The translations under genes were made by a program, and so were the position numbers. A model generated the notes under the pieces. It was not told the DNA's origin. It was given only the letters and a program-made list of their open reading frames with translations, and did no database searches. A stretch of 64,000 nt of DNA, taken from positions 1 through 64,000 of the forward strand of contig JACJZH010000008.1 in NCBI GenBank assembly GCA_020635695.1. The letters are read 5' to 3'. Source of the DNA: Flavobacteriales bacterium (lineage in GTDB: Bacteria > Bacteroidota > Bacteroidia > Flavobacteriales_F > PHOS-HE28). Positions 1 to 10,721 of the stretch are shown here, one piece after another (within the stretch, counting starts at the first letter, position 1; every line of letters starts with the position of its first letter).

Positions 1-1496
1 TGGGTCACCACGTCCATGGTGGCACGCGGGTCGCTGATGGCCACCACCACCACCCGGGCTCGCGTCACACCCGCCTCGGCCAGCACATGTTCGTTGCACG
101 CATCGCCGGTCACCACGATATGACCCAGACGGCGCGCCTCGGTGGCCTGTCCCTGGTCCAGCTCCACGACCACGTGCGGGATGCCGGCCAGCGAGGCGGT
201 ATGGGCCACGTTCTTGCCGTTCAGCCCGAAGCCCACGATCACCAGGTGGCCTTTCAGGTCCTGCAGACCGGCGCGGGTGGCCTCCCGGACCCGGCTGAGC
301 GCGTCCAGGCGATGCCGCACCGGACCCGGGATGAAGGAGCGGATCAACCACATCACCGCGCGCTCCGAGCCGTTCACGATGAAAGGGGTAAGGCCCATCG
401 TCATGATGCTCACCGCCAGGAACAGCTGGTAGAGGTCGGGCGTCAGCAGGCCGTACTCGATGCCGGTGGCGCTGAGGATGAAGGCGAACTCGCCCACCTG
501 CGCGATGGCGAAACCCGTGAGCAGCGCGGTGCGCAACGGATACCGCAGGAGCAGTGCGGCGATCGAGGCCACCAGGGCCTTCACCAGCACGGTTCCGAGG
601 GTGAGCAGGACGATCGCGAAGAGGTGCTTCCACAGGTAGCCGATGTCCAGCAGCATGCCGATGCTCACGAAGAAGAAGCTGATGAACACCTCGTGGAAGG
701 GCAGCACGTTGCCGGTGGCCTGGATGCGGTGCTCGCTCTCGCTGATGATGAGGCCCGCGAAGAAGGCGCCCAGGGCCAGGCTGAGGCCGATGCTGCTGGT
801 GAGCCAGGCGGTGGCGAAGCAGATGGAGACGATGCTGGCGATGAAGAGCTCGCGGCTGCGCGTGCGCACCACGGCGTCCAGCAGCCGCGGTACCACGAAA
901 CGCGCCAGCACGTAGACCAGCACCAGCAGGATCAGCATCTTGCCCGCCAGCCCGAACAGGTCGCCGGCCAGGTCCTGCGACTTGCCCGCCAGCATGGGGG
1001 TGAGCAGGATCATGGGCACCACGATCACGTCCTGGAAGATGAGCATGGCCGAGATGGCCCGCCCGTGCGGGGCGCCCACGGTGGCCTTCTCCTGCAGCAG
1101 CTTCAGCACGATGGCGGTGCTGGAGAGGGCGAAGAGGAAGCCGAGGAACACGGCCGAGGGCCAGGGGATGTCCCATAGCCGGGCGAACAGCGCCGTGATC
1201 CCGATGGTGCCCAGCACCTGTGCGCCGCCGCCAATGAACACCACCGTTCCCAGCGTGGCCAGCGTGCGCAGGCTGAACTCGATGCCGATCACGAACAGCA
1301 GGAAGATGACGCCCACCTCGGCCAGCAGCTCCACCTCGTGGCTCTGCGGAACCAGCCCCAGCCCGTGCGGACCGAAGATGGCGCCGGTGGCCAGGAAGCC
1401 CAGCAGCGTGGGCAGCTTGAAGCGCCGGAGCAGCAGGGACAGCCCCACGGCCAGGCCCAGGATCAGCACCACCTCCTTCAGCAGGGGGATCTGCAT
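1..1496 (-). CDS. Kef-type cation:proton antiporter, C-terminus cut by window edge
   Basis: Inner-membrane monovalent cation/H+ antiporter of the CPA2 (KefB/KefC) family. Read on the minus strand it starts MQIPLLKEVVLILGLAVGL, has about a dozen hydrophobic segments over the first ~390 residues, and contains the family stretch with LGFLATGAIFGPHGLGLVP. A Rossmann TrkA-N (RCK) domain follows, with the nucleotide-binding motif GFGLNGKNVA near residue 420. The frame is open to the first base of the window, so at least 498 residues are present and the end is missing. The ATG lies 4 bases after a TACCTTCG box, which supports this start. Family assignment is firm; the transported ion (K+ or Na+) cannot be told from sequence. 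Confidence 0.9.
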   Translation of the reverse strand, partial: MQIPLLKEVVLILGLAVGLSLLLRRFKLPTLLGFLATGAIFGPHGLGLVPQSHEVELLAEVGVIFLLFVIGIEFSLRTLATLGTVVFIGGGAQVLGTIGITALFARLWDIPWPSAVFLGFLFALSSTAIVLKLLQEKATVGAPHGRAISAMLIFQDVIVVPMILLTPMLAGKSQDLAGDLFGLAGKMLILLVLVYVLARFVVPRLLDAVVRTRSRELFIASIVSICFATAWLTSSIGLSLALGAFFAGLIISESEHRIQATGNVLPFHEVFISFFFVSIGMLLDIGYLWKHLFAIVLLTLGTVLVKALVASIAALLLRYPLRTALLTGFAIAQVGEFAFILSATGIEYGLLTPDLYQLFLAVSIMTMGLTPFIVNGSERAVMWLIRSFIPGPVRHRLDALSRVREATRAGLQDLKGHLVIVGFGLNGKNVAHTASLAGIPHVVVELDQGQATEARRLGHIVVTGDACNEHVLAEAGVTRARVVVVAISDPRATMDVVT

Positions 1497-1500
1497 GGGG

Positions 1501-1508
1501 CGAAGGTA
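1501..1508 (-). promoter_or_regulatory. -7 box TACCTTCG for the Kef-type antiporter
   Basis: Matches the Bacteroidota TAnnTTTG element with one change. It ends 4 bases before the ATG, predicting an essentially leaderless mRNA. Confidence 0.55.
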
Positions 1509-1587
1509 TCCGGTCCGGGCCTCCGTGATCGTTTCTGCCTGCCGGGCATTCGGCCGGGCGCTCCGGCGTAGATCTGCCGTGAAAGAC

Positions 1588-2994
1588 CTATCGCTCGACC
1601 ATGACCGGCACCGTGCCGATCACCTGGTCACCTTCCATCGGTCGGACGAGATACGTGCCTGAGGCAAGGCCGCTGGCATCCAGTCGCCAGCCGTCCCGAT
1701 GGGGCATGCCTTGCTGAACGCGAACGATGCGTCCGGTCATGTCTAGCCATTCGATCCGGTCGGGATCCCCGGTTTCCAAGCTCAGCCAGCCAGCATCGCG
1801 CATGGGCATCGGATGGACCGAGATCCGCGGTCCGGAACTCTCCTCCGCGATGCCGACCGCGTTGTGCACCGGCCAGTAGACCCACGGCCACCAGCGCCAC
1901 CAGGCCCAGGGTTGTTGCATGTCCAAGGCCTCGAGGTCCACTTGACAGCCGGCACCGGGAACGTCGGGTTGCAGAATGCCTTGTAAATGGTTGGTCGCGA
2001 CATCCTCGACCGGGATGTCATAGAAGTAGTAGACCACTCCGTTCGGGGCCAGTTGAAGGATGGGCCGCCAGCCCAGGTTGCCGAGCTGGCCGACATCCAG
2101 GCGCTCCGCGGATGCGGATATCTGTGCCGTGTCGGTGGATCCCATGTTCAATTGGTACAGACTACCGTCCACCCCATCGTTGTCACCGATATAGAACAGG
2201 TCCGATGCAGGCGCGAACTCGAACGAGCTCAGACTATCCCTCCAGTGATAGGTGAAAAGATGCTCGATCTGCGCGGTGTTCCGATCCAGGGAGAACATGC
2301 AGAGCTGTTCCTCATGTAGCGGATCGACCAGGGCAAGTCGGTCCGTTCCAGGAGCGACCTTGATGCCTCCCGGCGGCAGCGAGCCTGCCAGTATCGGGCC
2401 TGTCGTGATGACCTCAGGGGTCGGTTCGAGCCCGTTGTTGGCGGTCACATGGAACAGGTAGAAATCATTCGTGAAGAGCGCATGGCATACCAAGGTGTGC
2501 CTCGTGCCTGCCGAATTGGTGAAGGCCGTGGTGCCGTCCAGTCGGTCCCAAAGTGCGATCCGGTGCTCACCCGGGTCGATGTCCCCCAGACCGCCGTTCA
2601 GTGTTCGGTCGAAGACCGAGTAATAGATCGAGTCCCCGCCCAGGAACAGATAGAACCGGTCCGGATCCCCTGGGTGTGGGAGGCAGGCGAATGCTCCAAG
2701 CGAGCCCAGTGAACCATGCGGGACCACGGACCCAGTGCCGTCCAACACCTCACCGCCGTTCACGTAAAAGATCAAGGACCCGGTGAAGGGGTCACTGATG
2801 GAGAGGTTGGAATACCCCGAGTGAGGTGGCGTGGTGTGGGGGTCCAAGGTCGGAGTAGCAGTGCCATTGAAATAGATCGTCAGCGAGTCATTGAAATGCC
2901 AGGTATCAAAATAGCGGGTCGCGCCCACCTGGCCGGCTGCACCGACCGCGATGAACAAACCGGCACAAATAAGAATGCTTTTCCTGCCCATCAT
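1588..2994 (-). CDS. secreted protein with type IX C-terminal sorting domain
   Basis: Extracellular or surface protein of unknown function, 468 residues. The N-terminus MMGRKSILICAGLFIAVGAA is a signal peptide. The middle resembles a beta-rich propeller-like or lectin-like fold but carries no motif I recognise. The last ~75 residues have the layout of the type A sorting domain (TIGR04183): a P-x-P turn (HPMPM), then a LDMTGRIV strand, then LASGTYLVRP and a short basic end. The first ATG of the ATG-ATG pair is chosen because it sits 4 bases after a TACCTTCA box; a longer frame would begin upstream of that box. The predicted export route is Sec, then the type IX system, of which porQ lies nearby. 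Confidence 0.8.
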   Translation of the reverse strand: MMGRKSILICAGLFIAVGAAGQVGATRYFDTWHFNDSLTIYFNGTATPTLDPHTTPPHSGYSNLSISDPFTGSLIFYVNGGEVLDGTGSVVPHGSLGSLGAFACLPHPGDPDRFYLFLGGDSIYYSVFDRTLNGGLGDIDPGEHRIALWDRLDGTTAFTNSAGTRHTLVCHALFTNDFYLFHVTANNGLEPTPEVITTGPILAGSLPPGGIKVAPGTDRLALVDPLHEEQLCMFSLDRNTAQIEHLFTYHWRDSLSSFEFAPASDLFYIGDNDGVDGSLYQLNMGSTDTAQISASAERLDVGQLGNLGWRPILQLAPNGVVYYFYDIPVEDVATNHLQGILQPDVPGAGCQVDLEALDMQQPWAWWRWWPWVYWPVHNAVGIAEESSGPRISVHPMPMRDAGWLSLETGDPDRIEWLDMTGRIVRVQQGMPHRDGWRLDASGLASGTYLVRPMEGDQVIGTVPVMVER

Positions 2995-2998
2995 GGGT

Positions 2999-3006
2999 TG
3001 AAGGTA
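2999..3006 (-). promoter_or_regulatory. -7 box TACCTTCA for the sorting-domain protein
   Basis: TAnnTTTG-like element ending 4 bases before the ATG pair at 2994; it decides the start of the downstream gene. Confidence 0.5.
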
Positions 3007-3025
3007 TCCATAAAGGATCACGTTC

Positions 3026-3622
3026 TCAGCCCTTGCGCTCGCGCTTCCAGCTCAGGTACTCACCTGTGATCGCCGGCCGGTCGGCGGGCACCTCGCGCAG
3101 GGGCTCCACCTCCTTCAGCGTGGCGTGCAGTTCGGCGGGCAGGGCCTGGTACAGTGCGGTGCCCTTGGTCTTCCAAGCGAGCATCTCGTCGGAGACCTCC
3201 TTCACCACCCGGGCGGGGTTGCCCACGATCACCTTCCTGGGCTCCCAGCGGCTGCCCTCGGGCAGGAAGGCCAGTGCACCCACGATGCAGCCCTCGCCCA
3301 GTTCCACGTCGTCCATCAGCACCGCGTTCATGCCCACCAGGCAGTTACGGCCCACATGGGCGCCGTGCACGATGGCGCCGTGCCCGATGTGCGCCCCCTC
3401 CTCCAGCCGCACGGTGACGCCCGGGAACATGTGGATGGTGCAGTTCTCCTGCACGTTGCAGCCGTCCGCGATCTCGATCGCCCCCCAGTCGCCCCGCACC
3501 GCCGCGCCCGGCCCGATGTACACGTCGCGCCCGATGGTCACATGGCCCGTCACCGCCGCCTGCGGGTGTACGAAGGCCGTGGGGTGCACCACGGGGATGT
3601 GGCCATTGAAGGCGTAGATCAT
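3026..3622 (-). CDS. gamma-carbonic anhydrase/PaaY-like hexapeptide-repeat protein
   Basis: Trimeric left-handed beta-helix protein of 198 residues. Hexapeptide repeats run from about residue 14 to 130, with the histidine-bearing stretch HIGHGAIVHGAHVGRN expected to bind metal at the subunit interface, and NPARVVKEVSDEMLAWK after the helix. Length and the HMFPG segment fit the PaaY/CaiE group, which includes acyl-CoA thioesterases and carnitine-pathway accessory proteins; generic family members are gamma-carbonic anhydrases. No phenylacetate or carnitine genes are nearby, so the substrate is open. Its ATG lies 4 bases after a TATCTTCC box, and the gene is transcribed away from the repeat array at 3653-3813. 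Confidence 0.85.
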   Translation of the reverse strand: MIYAFNGHIPVVHPTAFVHPQAAVTGHVTIGRDVYIGPGAAVRGDWGAIEIADGCNVQENCTIHMFPGVTVRLEEGAHIGHGAIVHGAHVGRNCLVGMNAVLMDDVELGEGCIVGALAFLPEGSRWEPRKVIVGNPARVVKEVSDEMLAWKTKGTALYQALPAELHATLKEVEPLREVPADRPAITGEYLSWKRERKG

Positions 3623-3626
3623 GGGG

Positions 3627-3634
3627 GGAAGATA
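3627..3634 (-). promoter_or_regulatory. -7 box TATCTTCC for the hexapeptide protein
   Basis: TAnnTTTG-like with two changes. It ends 4 bases before the ATG at 3622, the spacing seen at other genes here. Confidence 0.45.
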
Positions 3635-3652
3635 GTTGGCGGAAATGTCGAA

Positions 3653-3813
3653 CGCTGAACGCGAAGGGCTGAACGAAGTGTCAAGTAACTAGTGTCAAGT
3701 GACAACCGGGCCGATCTCCAACATTCAACATCCAACCTTCAACGTTTAGCGTTCAGCCTTCAGCGTTCAGCGTTCAACCTTCAGCCCTTAGCCTTCAGCC
3801 TTCAGCCTTCAGC
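3653..3813. repeat. degenerate heptanucleotide repeat, two arms in opposite orientation
   Basis: From 3723 to 3813 there are 13 contiguous 7-base units close to GTTCAGC or CTTCAGC (variants TTCAAC, TTTAGC, CTTAGC). At 3654-3674 the reverse complement GCTGAAC occurs twice with a variant unit between. Between the arms lies a direct repeat, AGTGTCAAGT twice. The opposite orientation of the arms would allow transcripts to fold. The same heptad recurs at 57521-57555. It is not a CRISPR: there are no unique spacers. Confidence 0.8.
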
Positions 3814-3829
3814 CTTCTCCCCGACCCGC

Positions 3830-3837
3830 TAACTTTC
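3830..3837 (+). promoter_or_regulatory. -7 box TAACTTTC for the GlmU-like gene
   Basis: TAnnTTTG-like element directly after the repeat array, ending 5 bases before the ATG at 3843. Confidence 0.5.
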
Positions 3838-3842
3838 CGCCC

Positions 3843-5033
3843 ATGGCCATCCTGCTCTCCGACGCCGGGCGTCACCGCCACCTGCTGCCGCTCACCTTCA
3901 CCCGCCCGGTGGGGGCGCTGCGGGCGGGCATCCTGACGCAGGCCGAGGGTTGGGCGCGGCGCACGGGGATGCCGGTGGGCTACCGCACGGAGGCCTACCT
4001 GGCCGAACGCTTTCCCGGGGTGGCGGCCAACGTGGTGCGCGAGGTGGACGCCGCCCTGCTGCCCACGCCCGGGCTGGTGGACGCCGTGCTGGACCTGGAA
4101 CCCGGGCGCATGCTGGTGAAGGACGGCCGGGTGCTGGCCTTCTGCGAACCGCCCGGCGCCGAGCCCTCCACCCTGGACTGGGGCGCCCCGCCGGTGTTCC
4201 TGGAGGCGGTCGACTTCACCGGGGAGGTCACGGCCTTGGCGCGGCCCTGGCACCTGTTCCAGCATTGCGGCACGGCCATCGCCAACGACTTCGCCCTGCT
4301 TACCGAGGCGCGACGCTCACAGCCGCTCAGCGCCACCAACACCGTAGTGGGCGACCCGACGCTGGTCTTCCTGGAGGAGGGTGCGAAGGCCGAGGCCGCC
4401 GTGTTCAACACCACCAACGGACCGATCTACCTGGGGAAGGGCTCGGAGGTGATGGAGGGCTGCCTGGTGCGCGGTCCGCTGGCCCTGGGCGAAGGCGCAC
4501 AGCTGAAGCTCGGTGCCAAGATCTACGGCCCGTGCAGCTTTGGCCCGGAGTGCCGGGTAGGCGGGGAGGTGAACAACAGTGTGCTGCTGGGCTACAGCAA
4601 CAAGGGCCACGACGGCTTCCTGGGCAACAGCGTGCTGGGCGAATGGTGCAACCTGGGCGCCGACACCAACACCAGCAACCTGAAGAACACCTACGGTCCG
4701 GTGAAGGTCTGGAGCTACGCCGAGGTGGGGCTGGCGGACAGCGGGCTCACCTTCTGCGGCATGATCATGGGCGACCACGCCAAGGCGGGCATCAACACCA
4801 TGTTCAACACCGGCACGGTGGTGGGGGTCTGCGCCAACGTCTTCGGCGGCGACTTCCCGCCCAAGCACGTGCCGGGTTTCAGCTGGGGCGGGGCGCACGG
4901 CCTGGCCGACCACGACCTGGACAAGGCCCTGGAGACCGCCCGCCGGGTGATGGCCCGCCGGAACGTGGCGCTCACCGCCGCCGACGAGGCCATTCTGCGC
5001 ACCATCCACGGGGGCGGGGCCGGGCCGCTTTGA
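3843..5033 (+). CDS. GlmU-like sugar nucleotidyltransferase/acetyltransferase (Bacteroidota form)
   Basis: Likely bifunctional UDP-GlcNAc pyrophosphorylase and glucosamine-1-phosphate N-acetyltransferase, supplying UDP-GlcNAc for peptidoglycan and LPS. The 396 residues match the divergent Bacteroidota family TIGR03991: the N-terminus LLPLTFTRPVGALRAGIL replaces the classical nucleotidyltransferase glycine loop, and the C-terminal half is a left-handed helix with VNNSVLLGYSNKGHDGFLG and CNLGADTNTSNLKNTYGPV. The gene stands alone between the repeat array and lon. The catalytic roles are known only by family resemblance; the start is supported by the nearby -7 box. Confidence 0.85.
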   Translation: MAILLSDAGRHRHLLPLTFTRPVGALRAGILTQAEGWARRTGMPVGYRTEAYLAERFPGVAANVVREVDAALLPTPGLVDAVLDLEPGRMLVKDGRVLAFCEPPGAEPSTLDWGAPPVFLEAVDFTGEVTALARPWHLFQHCGTAIANDFALLTEARRSQPLSATNTVVGDPTLVFLEEGAKAEAAVFNTTNGPIYLGKGSEVMEGCLVRGPLALGEGAQLKLGAKIYGPCSFGPECRVGGEVNNSVLLGYSNKGHDGFLGNSVLGEWCNLGADTNTSNLKNTYGPVKVWSYAEVGLADSGLTFCGMIMGDHAKAGINTMFNTGTVVGVCANVFGGDFPPKHVPGFSWGGAHGLADHDLDKALETARRVMARRNVALTAADEAILRTIHGGGAGPL

Positions 5034-5138
5034 CCGGTCCGGCTGCCCATGTGTCAGCCTCGTGGGCACGGCACGGTCCTTGGGCTTGTGGCGTTCCTGT
5101 TGTGGAAAAGCCATCCCGGACGCGGATGGCCCCTCGGA

Positions 5139-5146
5139 TACCTTTG
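5139..5146 (+). promoter_or_regulatory. -7 box TACCTTTG for lon
   Basis: Exact match to TAnnTTTG, 26 bases before the lon ATG, so lon has a real leader of roughly 20 bases. I see no CIRCE heat-shock operator in the 139-base upstream region, which otherwise shows nothing recognisable. Confidence 0.65.
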
Positions 5147-5172
5147 TGAACTGACAACCTGACGTTCCCTTG

Positions 5173-7620
<2,448 letters not shown>

Positions 7621-7636
7621 TCCATCGCCGGTGCCC

Positions 7637-8863
7637 ATGAGCTCGCCCCGCGACCTCCGCATCGCCGACCATACCTACGTGCTGCCGCCGGAGCGCATCG
7701 CCCTGCGTCCGCTGGCCGAACGGGATGCGAGCAGGCTGCTCGTGTACCGCGACGGAAGCATCAGCGACCGGGTCTTCCGCGAGCTGCCGGAGGTGCTGCC
7801 CGAAGGCGCCCTGCTCGTGGTGAACGACACCCGGGTGGTGAACGCGCGGCTGCGCTTCGTGAAGGACACCGGCGCCCGCATCGAGGTGTTCTGCCTCGAA
7901 CCCGCCGATGGCGGTCCGGTGGAGGAGGCCTTCCGCCAGCGGGGAAGCAGTCGCTGGTGGTGCACCGTGGGCAACGTGAAACGCTGGAAGGATGGACCAC
8001 TCGGACAGTTGTTCCCGCATCCGGACGGCGATGTGCAGCTCTTCGCCACGCTGCTGGAACGGCGCGGTCTGGAGAACCTGGTCGAGTTCAGCTGGGAACC
8101 GGCGGAGTTGTCGCTGGCGGAGATCCTGCATCGTGCGGGGGTGGTGCCGCTGCCGCCCTACCTGCACCGCGACGCCGAACCGTCCGACGAGGCCAGCTAC
8201 CAGACCGTGTACGCCCGGGAGGAGGGCTCCGTGGCCGCGCCCACTGCCGGCCTGCACTTCACCCCGCAGGTGCTCGAAGCCCTCGACGAACGGGGCATCG
8301 CACGTATGCAGGTGACCCTGCACGTGGGTGCCGGCACCTTCCGTCCGGTCCAGGCCGAGGTGATGGCGGACCATGAGATGCACCGTGAACGCATCGTGGT
8401 CTCCCGCCAGGCCATCGCCGATCTGGTGGACGCCGTGGGCACGCGCCCCGTGGTCGCCGTGGGCACCACCTCGCTGCGCACCCTGGAAAGCCTGTACTGG
8501 CATGGCGTGGCACTGCTGGAGGGGCGGGGAGGGAACGATCTTTCCGTGGAGCAATGGGAGCCCTACGACCGTACAGGTGATCCGCCGTCGGCGAAGGAGG
8601 CCCTCGAAGCCGTGCTTCGAACCATGGAGCAGGCCGATCGCGAAGTGCTCACGGGCAGCACCGGACTGATCATCGCCCCTGGCTACACCATCCGGGTGGC
8701 CGACGCGCTCATCACCAACTTCCACCAGCCGGCCAGCACCTTGCTGCTGCTGGTCGCCGCTTTCATCGGCGGGGATTGGCGCCGGATCTACGACCATGCG
8801 CTGGCCAACGACTACCGCTTCCTGAGCTACGGGGACAGCTCGCTGCTGTTCCGGAGCAGCTGA
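7637..8863 (+). CDS. queA: S-adenosylmethionine:tRNA ribosyltransferase-isomerase
   Basis: Makes epoxyqueuosine at the tRNA wobble position by moving the ribosyl part of S-adenosylmethionine onto the 7-aminomethyl-7-deazaguanine base. The 408 residues contain LLVVNDTRVVNARLRF, SVAAPTAGLHFT, the VGTTSLRTLESL stretch and ITNFHQPASTLLLLVAAF, all typical of QueA. It is longer than the ~356-residue E. coli enzyme because of inserts common in Bacteroidota. The ATG at 7637 is chosen over a GTG at 7631. No other queuosine genes are in the window, and it sits 16 bases downstream of lon. Confidence 0.96.
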   Translation: MSSPRDLRIADHTYVLPPERIALRPLAERDASRLLVYRDGSISDRVFRELPEVLPEGALLVVNDTRVVNARLRFVKDTGARIEVFCLEPADGGPVEEAFRQRGSSRWWCTVGNVKRWKDGPLGQLFPHPDGDVQLFATLLERRGLENLVEFSWEPAELSLAEILHRAGVVPLPPYLHRDAEPSDEASYQTVYAREEGSVAAPTAGLHFTPQVLEALDERGIARMQVTLHVGAGTFRPVQAEVMADHEMHRERIVVSRQAIADLVDAVGTRPVVAVGTTSLRTLESLYWHGVALLEGRGGNDLSVEQWEPYDRTGDPPSAKEALEAVLRTMEQADREVLTGSTGLIIAPGYTIRVADALITNFHQPASTLLLLVAAFIGGDWRRIYDHALANDYRFLSYGDSSLLFRSS

Positions 8864-8880
8864 GGCATACTACCGGCCGC

Positions 8881-8888
8881 TATCTTGC
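8881..8888 (+). promoter_or_regulatory. -7 box TATCTTGC for porQ
   Basis: TAnnTTTG-like with one T missing, 20 bases before the chosen ATG; its place argues against the upstream TTG start that overlaps the box. Confidence 0.45.
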
Positions 8889-8908
8889 GTTCCGAAGCCG
8901 TGTTCCGC

Positions 8909-9952
8909 ATGCACCGCGTCCCTGCCGTCCTGCTCGTCCTCTTCGCGTTCACCGGCCTGCGCGCCCAACTGGGTGGCGGGTCAGCCTTCCGCGTGCTGGA
9001 CATCCCGAGCTCGGCCCGGCTGGCGGCGTTGGGCGGGCACTCCATCGCCGTGCTGGACAACGACCTGAACCTGGCGCTCTACAACCCGGCGTTGCTGAAC
9101 CCCACGATGGGCCGGCAGCTGGCGTTGAGCTACCTGCCCTATTTCGAGGACATCAACATCGGCTACGGCAGCTACGCGCACCACTTCGACAGCATCGCCA
9201 CCACGTTCAGCGGCACCATGCAGTTCGTGGACTACGGCACCTTCCAGCGCACCGACGAGACCGGGCAGGAGCTCGGCACGTTCTCGGCCGGTGAGTACGT
9301 GTTCCAGGTGGGCGCGGCACGCGCCATCGACAGTCTGTTCCAGGTGGGGGCCAACCTCAAGTTCATCACGGCGCAGTACGACACCTACAACAGCACGGCC
9401 TGGGCGGTGGACCTCGGCGGGGTGTTCCACAAGGAGGCACTTGGCCTTACGGTGAGCGCGCTGCTGCGCAACATCGGTGTCCAGAGCTCGCCCTTCACCG
9501 ACCAGGAGGAGAAGCTGCCCTTCGAGGCCCAGCTCGGCATCACCTACAAGTTCCGCCATGCGCCCTTTCGCCTGGGCATGACCTTCACCGACCTGCAGCA
9601 GTGGGACCTGACCTATGAGGACCCGAACGAACCCGTGCAGATCGACCCCACCACGGGCGAGGAGATCGTGGACAAGGTCACTTTCCTGGACAAGGCCGTG
9701 CTGCACCTGGTGCCGAGCGCGGAGATCATCTTCGGTCCCAACTTCATGCTGCGGCTGGGCTACGATTTTCGCCGCCGGCAGGAGCTGAACCTGGCGGCCA
9801 AGCCCGGGCTGGTGGGCCTGTCGTTCGGGGCCGGCTTCAAGGTGAGCAAGGTGCACATCAGCTACGGCTTCGCGCAGTACCACCTGGCGGGCATCTCCAA
9901 CACCTTCACGCTGGGGCTGCGCTTCGCGGACCTGAAGCGGGCAGGGGCGTAA
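8909..9952 (+). CDS. porQ: type IX secretion system protein PorQ
   Basis: Outer-membrane beta-barrel of the PorV/PorQ (FadL-like) type needed for type IX secretion. The 347-residue product has a signal peptide ending near TGLRAQLGG, then the PorQ/PorV opening FRVLDIPSSARLAALGG and YNPALLNP. The remainder is a run of amphipathic strands and the final stretch is typical (THTLGLRF-like end). In Bacteroidota porQ usually lies directly before cmk, as here. The cargo proteins with sorting domains in this window (1588, 16208, 41727) are likely clients of this system. In Porphyromonas PorQ binds PorZ, which reads A-LPS. Confidence 0.9.
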   Translation: MHRVPAVLLVLFAFTGLRAQLGGGSAFRVLDIPSSARLAALGGHSIAVLDNDLNLALYNPALLNPTMGRQLALSYLPYFEDINIGYGSYAHHFDSIATTFSGTMQFVDYGTFQRTDETGQELGTFSAGEYVFQVGAARAIDSLFQVGANLKFITAQYDTYNSTAWAVDLGGVFHKEALGLTVSALLRNIGVQSSPFTDQEEKLPFEAQLGITYKFRHAPFRLGMTFTDLQQWDLTYEDPNEPVQIDPTTGEEIVDKVTFLDKAVLHLVPSAEIIFGPNFMLRLGYDFRRRQELNLAAKPGLVGLSFGAGFKVSKVHISYGFAQYHLAGISNTFTLGLRFADLKRAGA

Positions 9953-9956
9953 CTTG
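9950..9956 (+). promoter_or_regulatory. -7-like box TAACTTG overlapping the porQ stop codon
   Basis: The TAA stop of porQ forms the first bases of a TAnnTTG element lying 18 bases before the cmk GTG start. The same arrangement occurs at 41005. The role as a promoter is inferred. Confidence 0.35.
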
Positions 9957-9974
9957 CGCGGCCTTTCGCGCCCC

Positions 9975-10682
9975 GTGTCCGCCCGCATCAACATCGCCAT
10001 CGACGGCTTCTCCTCCTGCGGGAAGAGCACCCTCGCCAAGCAGCTGGCCCGCCACCTCGGCTACACTTACATCGACAGCGGTGCCATGTACCGCGCGGTG
10101 GCCCTTTACGTGCTGCAGGAAGGCCTGGTCAAGGATGGAAAGCTGATGAAGGACGCCCTGCTGGACCGGCTGGACGACATCCACATCCGCTTTGCGCACG
10201 ACCCGGACACCGGCCGCAGCGTGACCCTGCTGAACGGCCGCAACGTGGAGAAGGAGATCCGCGGCATGGACGTGAGCCGCCACGTGACGCTCGTGAGCCC
10301 CGTGCCCGAGGTGCGCGCCAAGCTGGTGAAGCTGCAGCAGGCGCTGGGGGAGGAGAAGGGCGTGGTGATGGACGGACGCGACATCGGTACCGTGGTGTTC
10401 CCGCAGGCCGCCGTGAAGCTGTACATGACCGCCCGCCCCGAGGTACGTGCGCGCCGCCGCTACGATGAGCTGAAGAGCAAGGGCGTGGAGGTGGACTACG
10501 CCAGCGTGCTGGACAACATCGAGCGCCGCGACGAGGACGACACCAAGCGCGCCGCCGACCCCCTGATCAAGGCACCCACCGCCGTGGAGATCGACAACAG
10601 CGACATCTCCCAGGAAGAGCAGTTCCGCCTGGCGCTGGCCGTGGTGGAGCGCGTGTTGGGGAAGGAGGTTGCCAGTCGTTAG
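9975..10682 (+). CDS. cmk: (d)CMP kinase
   Basis: Phosphorylates CMP and dCMP to the diphosphates with ATP in pyrimidine salvage. The P-loop IAIDGFSSCGKSTLAKQL opens the protein, followed by IDSGAMYRAVALY, MDGRDIGTVVFP and RRYDELKSKG, the lid and NMP-binding elements of the family. The GTG at 9975 is chosen; an in-frame TTG at 9954 would place the start inside the porQ stop region. Length is then 235 residues, as usual. Partner context is porQ upstream and convergent ispH downstream. Confidence 0.95.
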   Translation: MSARINIAIDGFSSCGKSTLAKQLARHLGYTYIDSGAMYRAVALYVLQEGLVKDGKLMKDALLDRLDDIHIRFAHDPDTGRSVTLLNGRNVEKEIRGMDVSRHVTLVSPVPEVRAKLVKLQQALGEEKGVVMDGRDIGTVVFPQAAVKLYMTARPEVRARRRYDELKSKGVEVDYASVLDNIERRDEDDTKRAADPLIKAPTAVEIDNSDISQEEQFRLALAVVERVLGKEVASR

Positions 10683-10710
10683 TCGGGAGTCGTGGGTCGG
10701 GAGTCGGCGG
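10672..10710. repeat. short GGGAGTCG-type repeat between cmk and ispH
   Basis: The end of cmk runs into closely spaced copies of AGTCG/GGTCGGGAGTCG. Together with GTCGGC at 10703-10708 and GCCGAC at 10725-10730 it can form a hairpin between the convergent cmk and ispH genes, possibly a bidirectional terminator. Confidence 0.5.
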
Positions 10711-10721
10711 GGTTGGCGACC

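Noticed and set aside
87..1178. 363-codon plus-strand frame at the left edge
   Set aside because: Antisense of the Kef-type antiporter, whose minus-strand reading has a clear membrane and nucleotide-binding domain; the plus frame is His/Glu/Gln-rich without motifs.
3723..3813. CRISPR array
   Set aside because: The units are 7 bases, directly adjacent and without unique spacers; no cas genes lie nearby. The Cas4-like DUF2779 protein is 42 kb away and is not part of a CRISPR locus.
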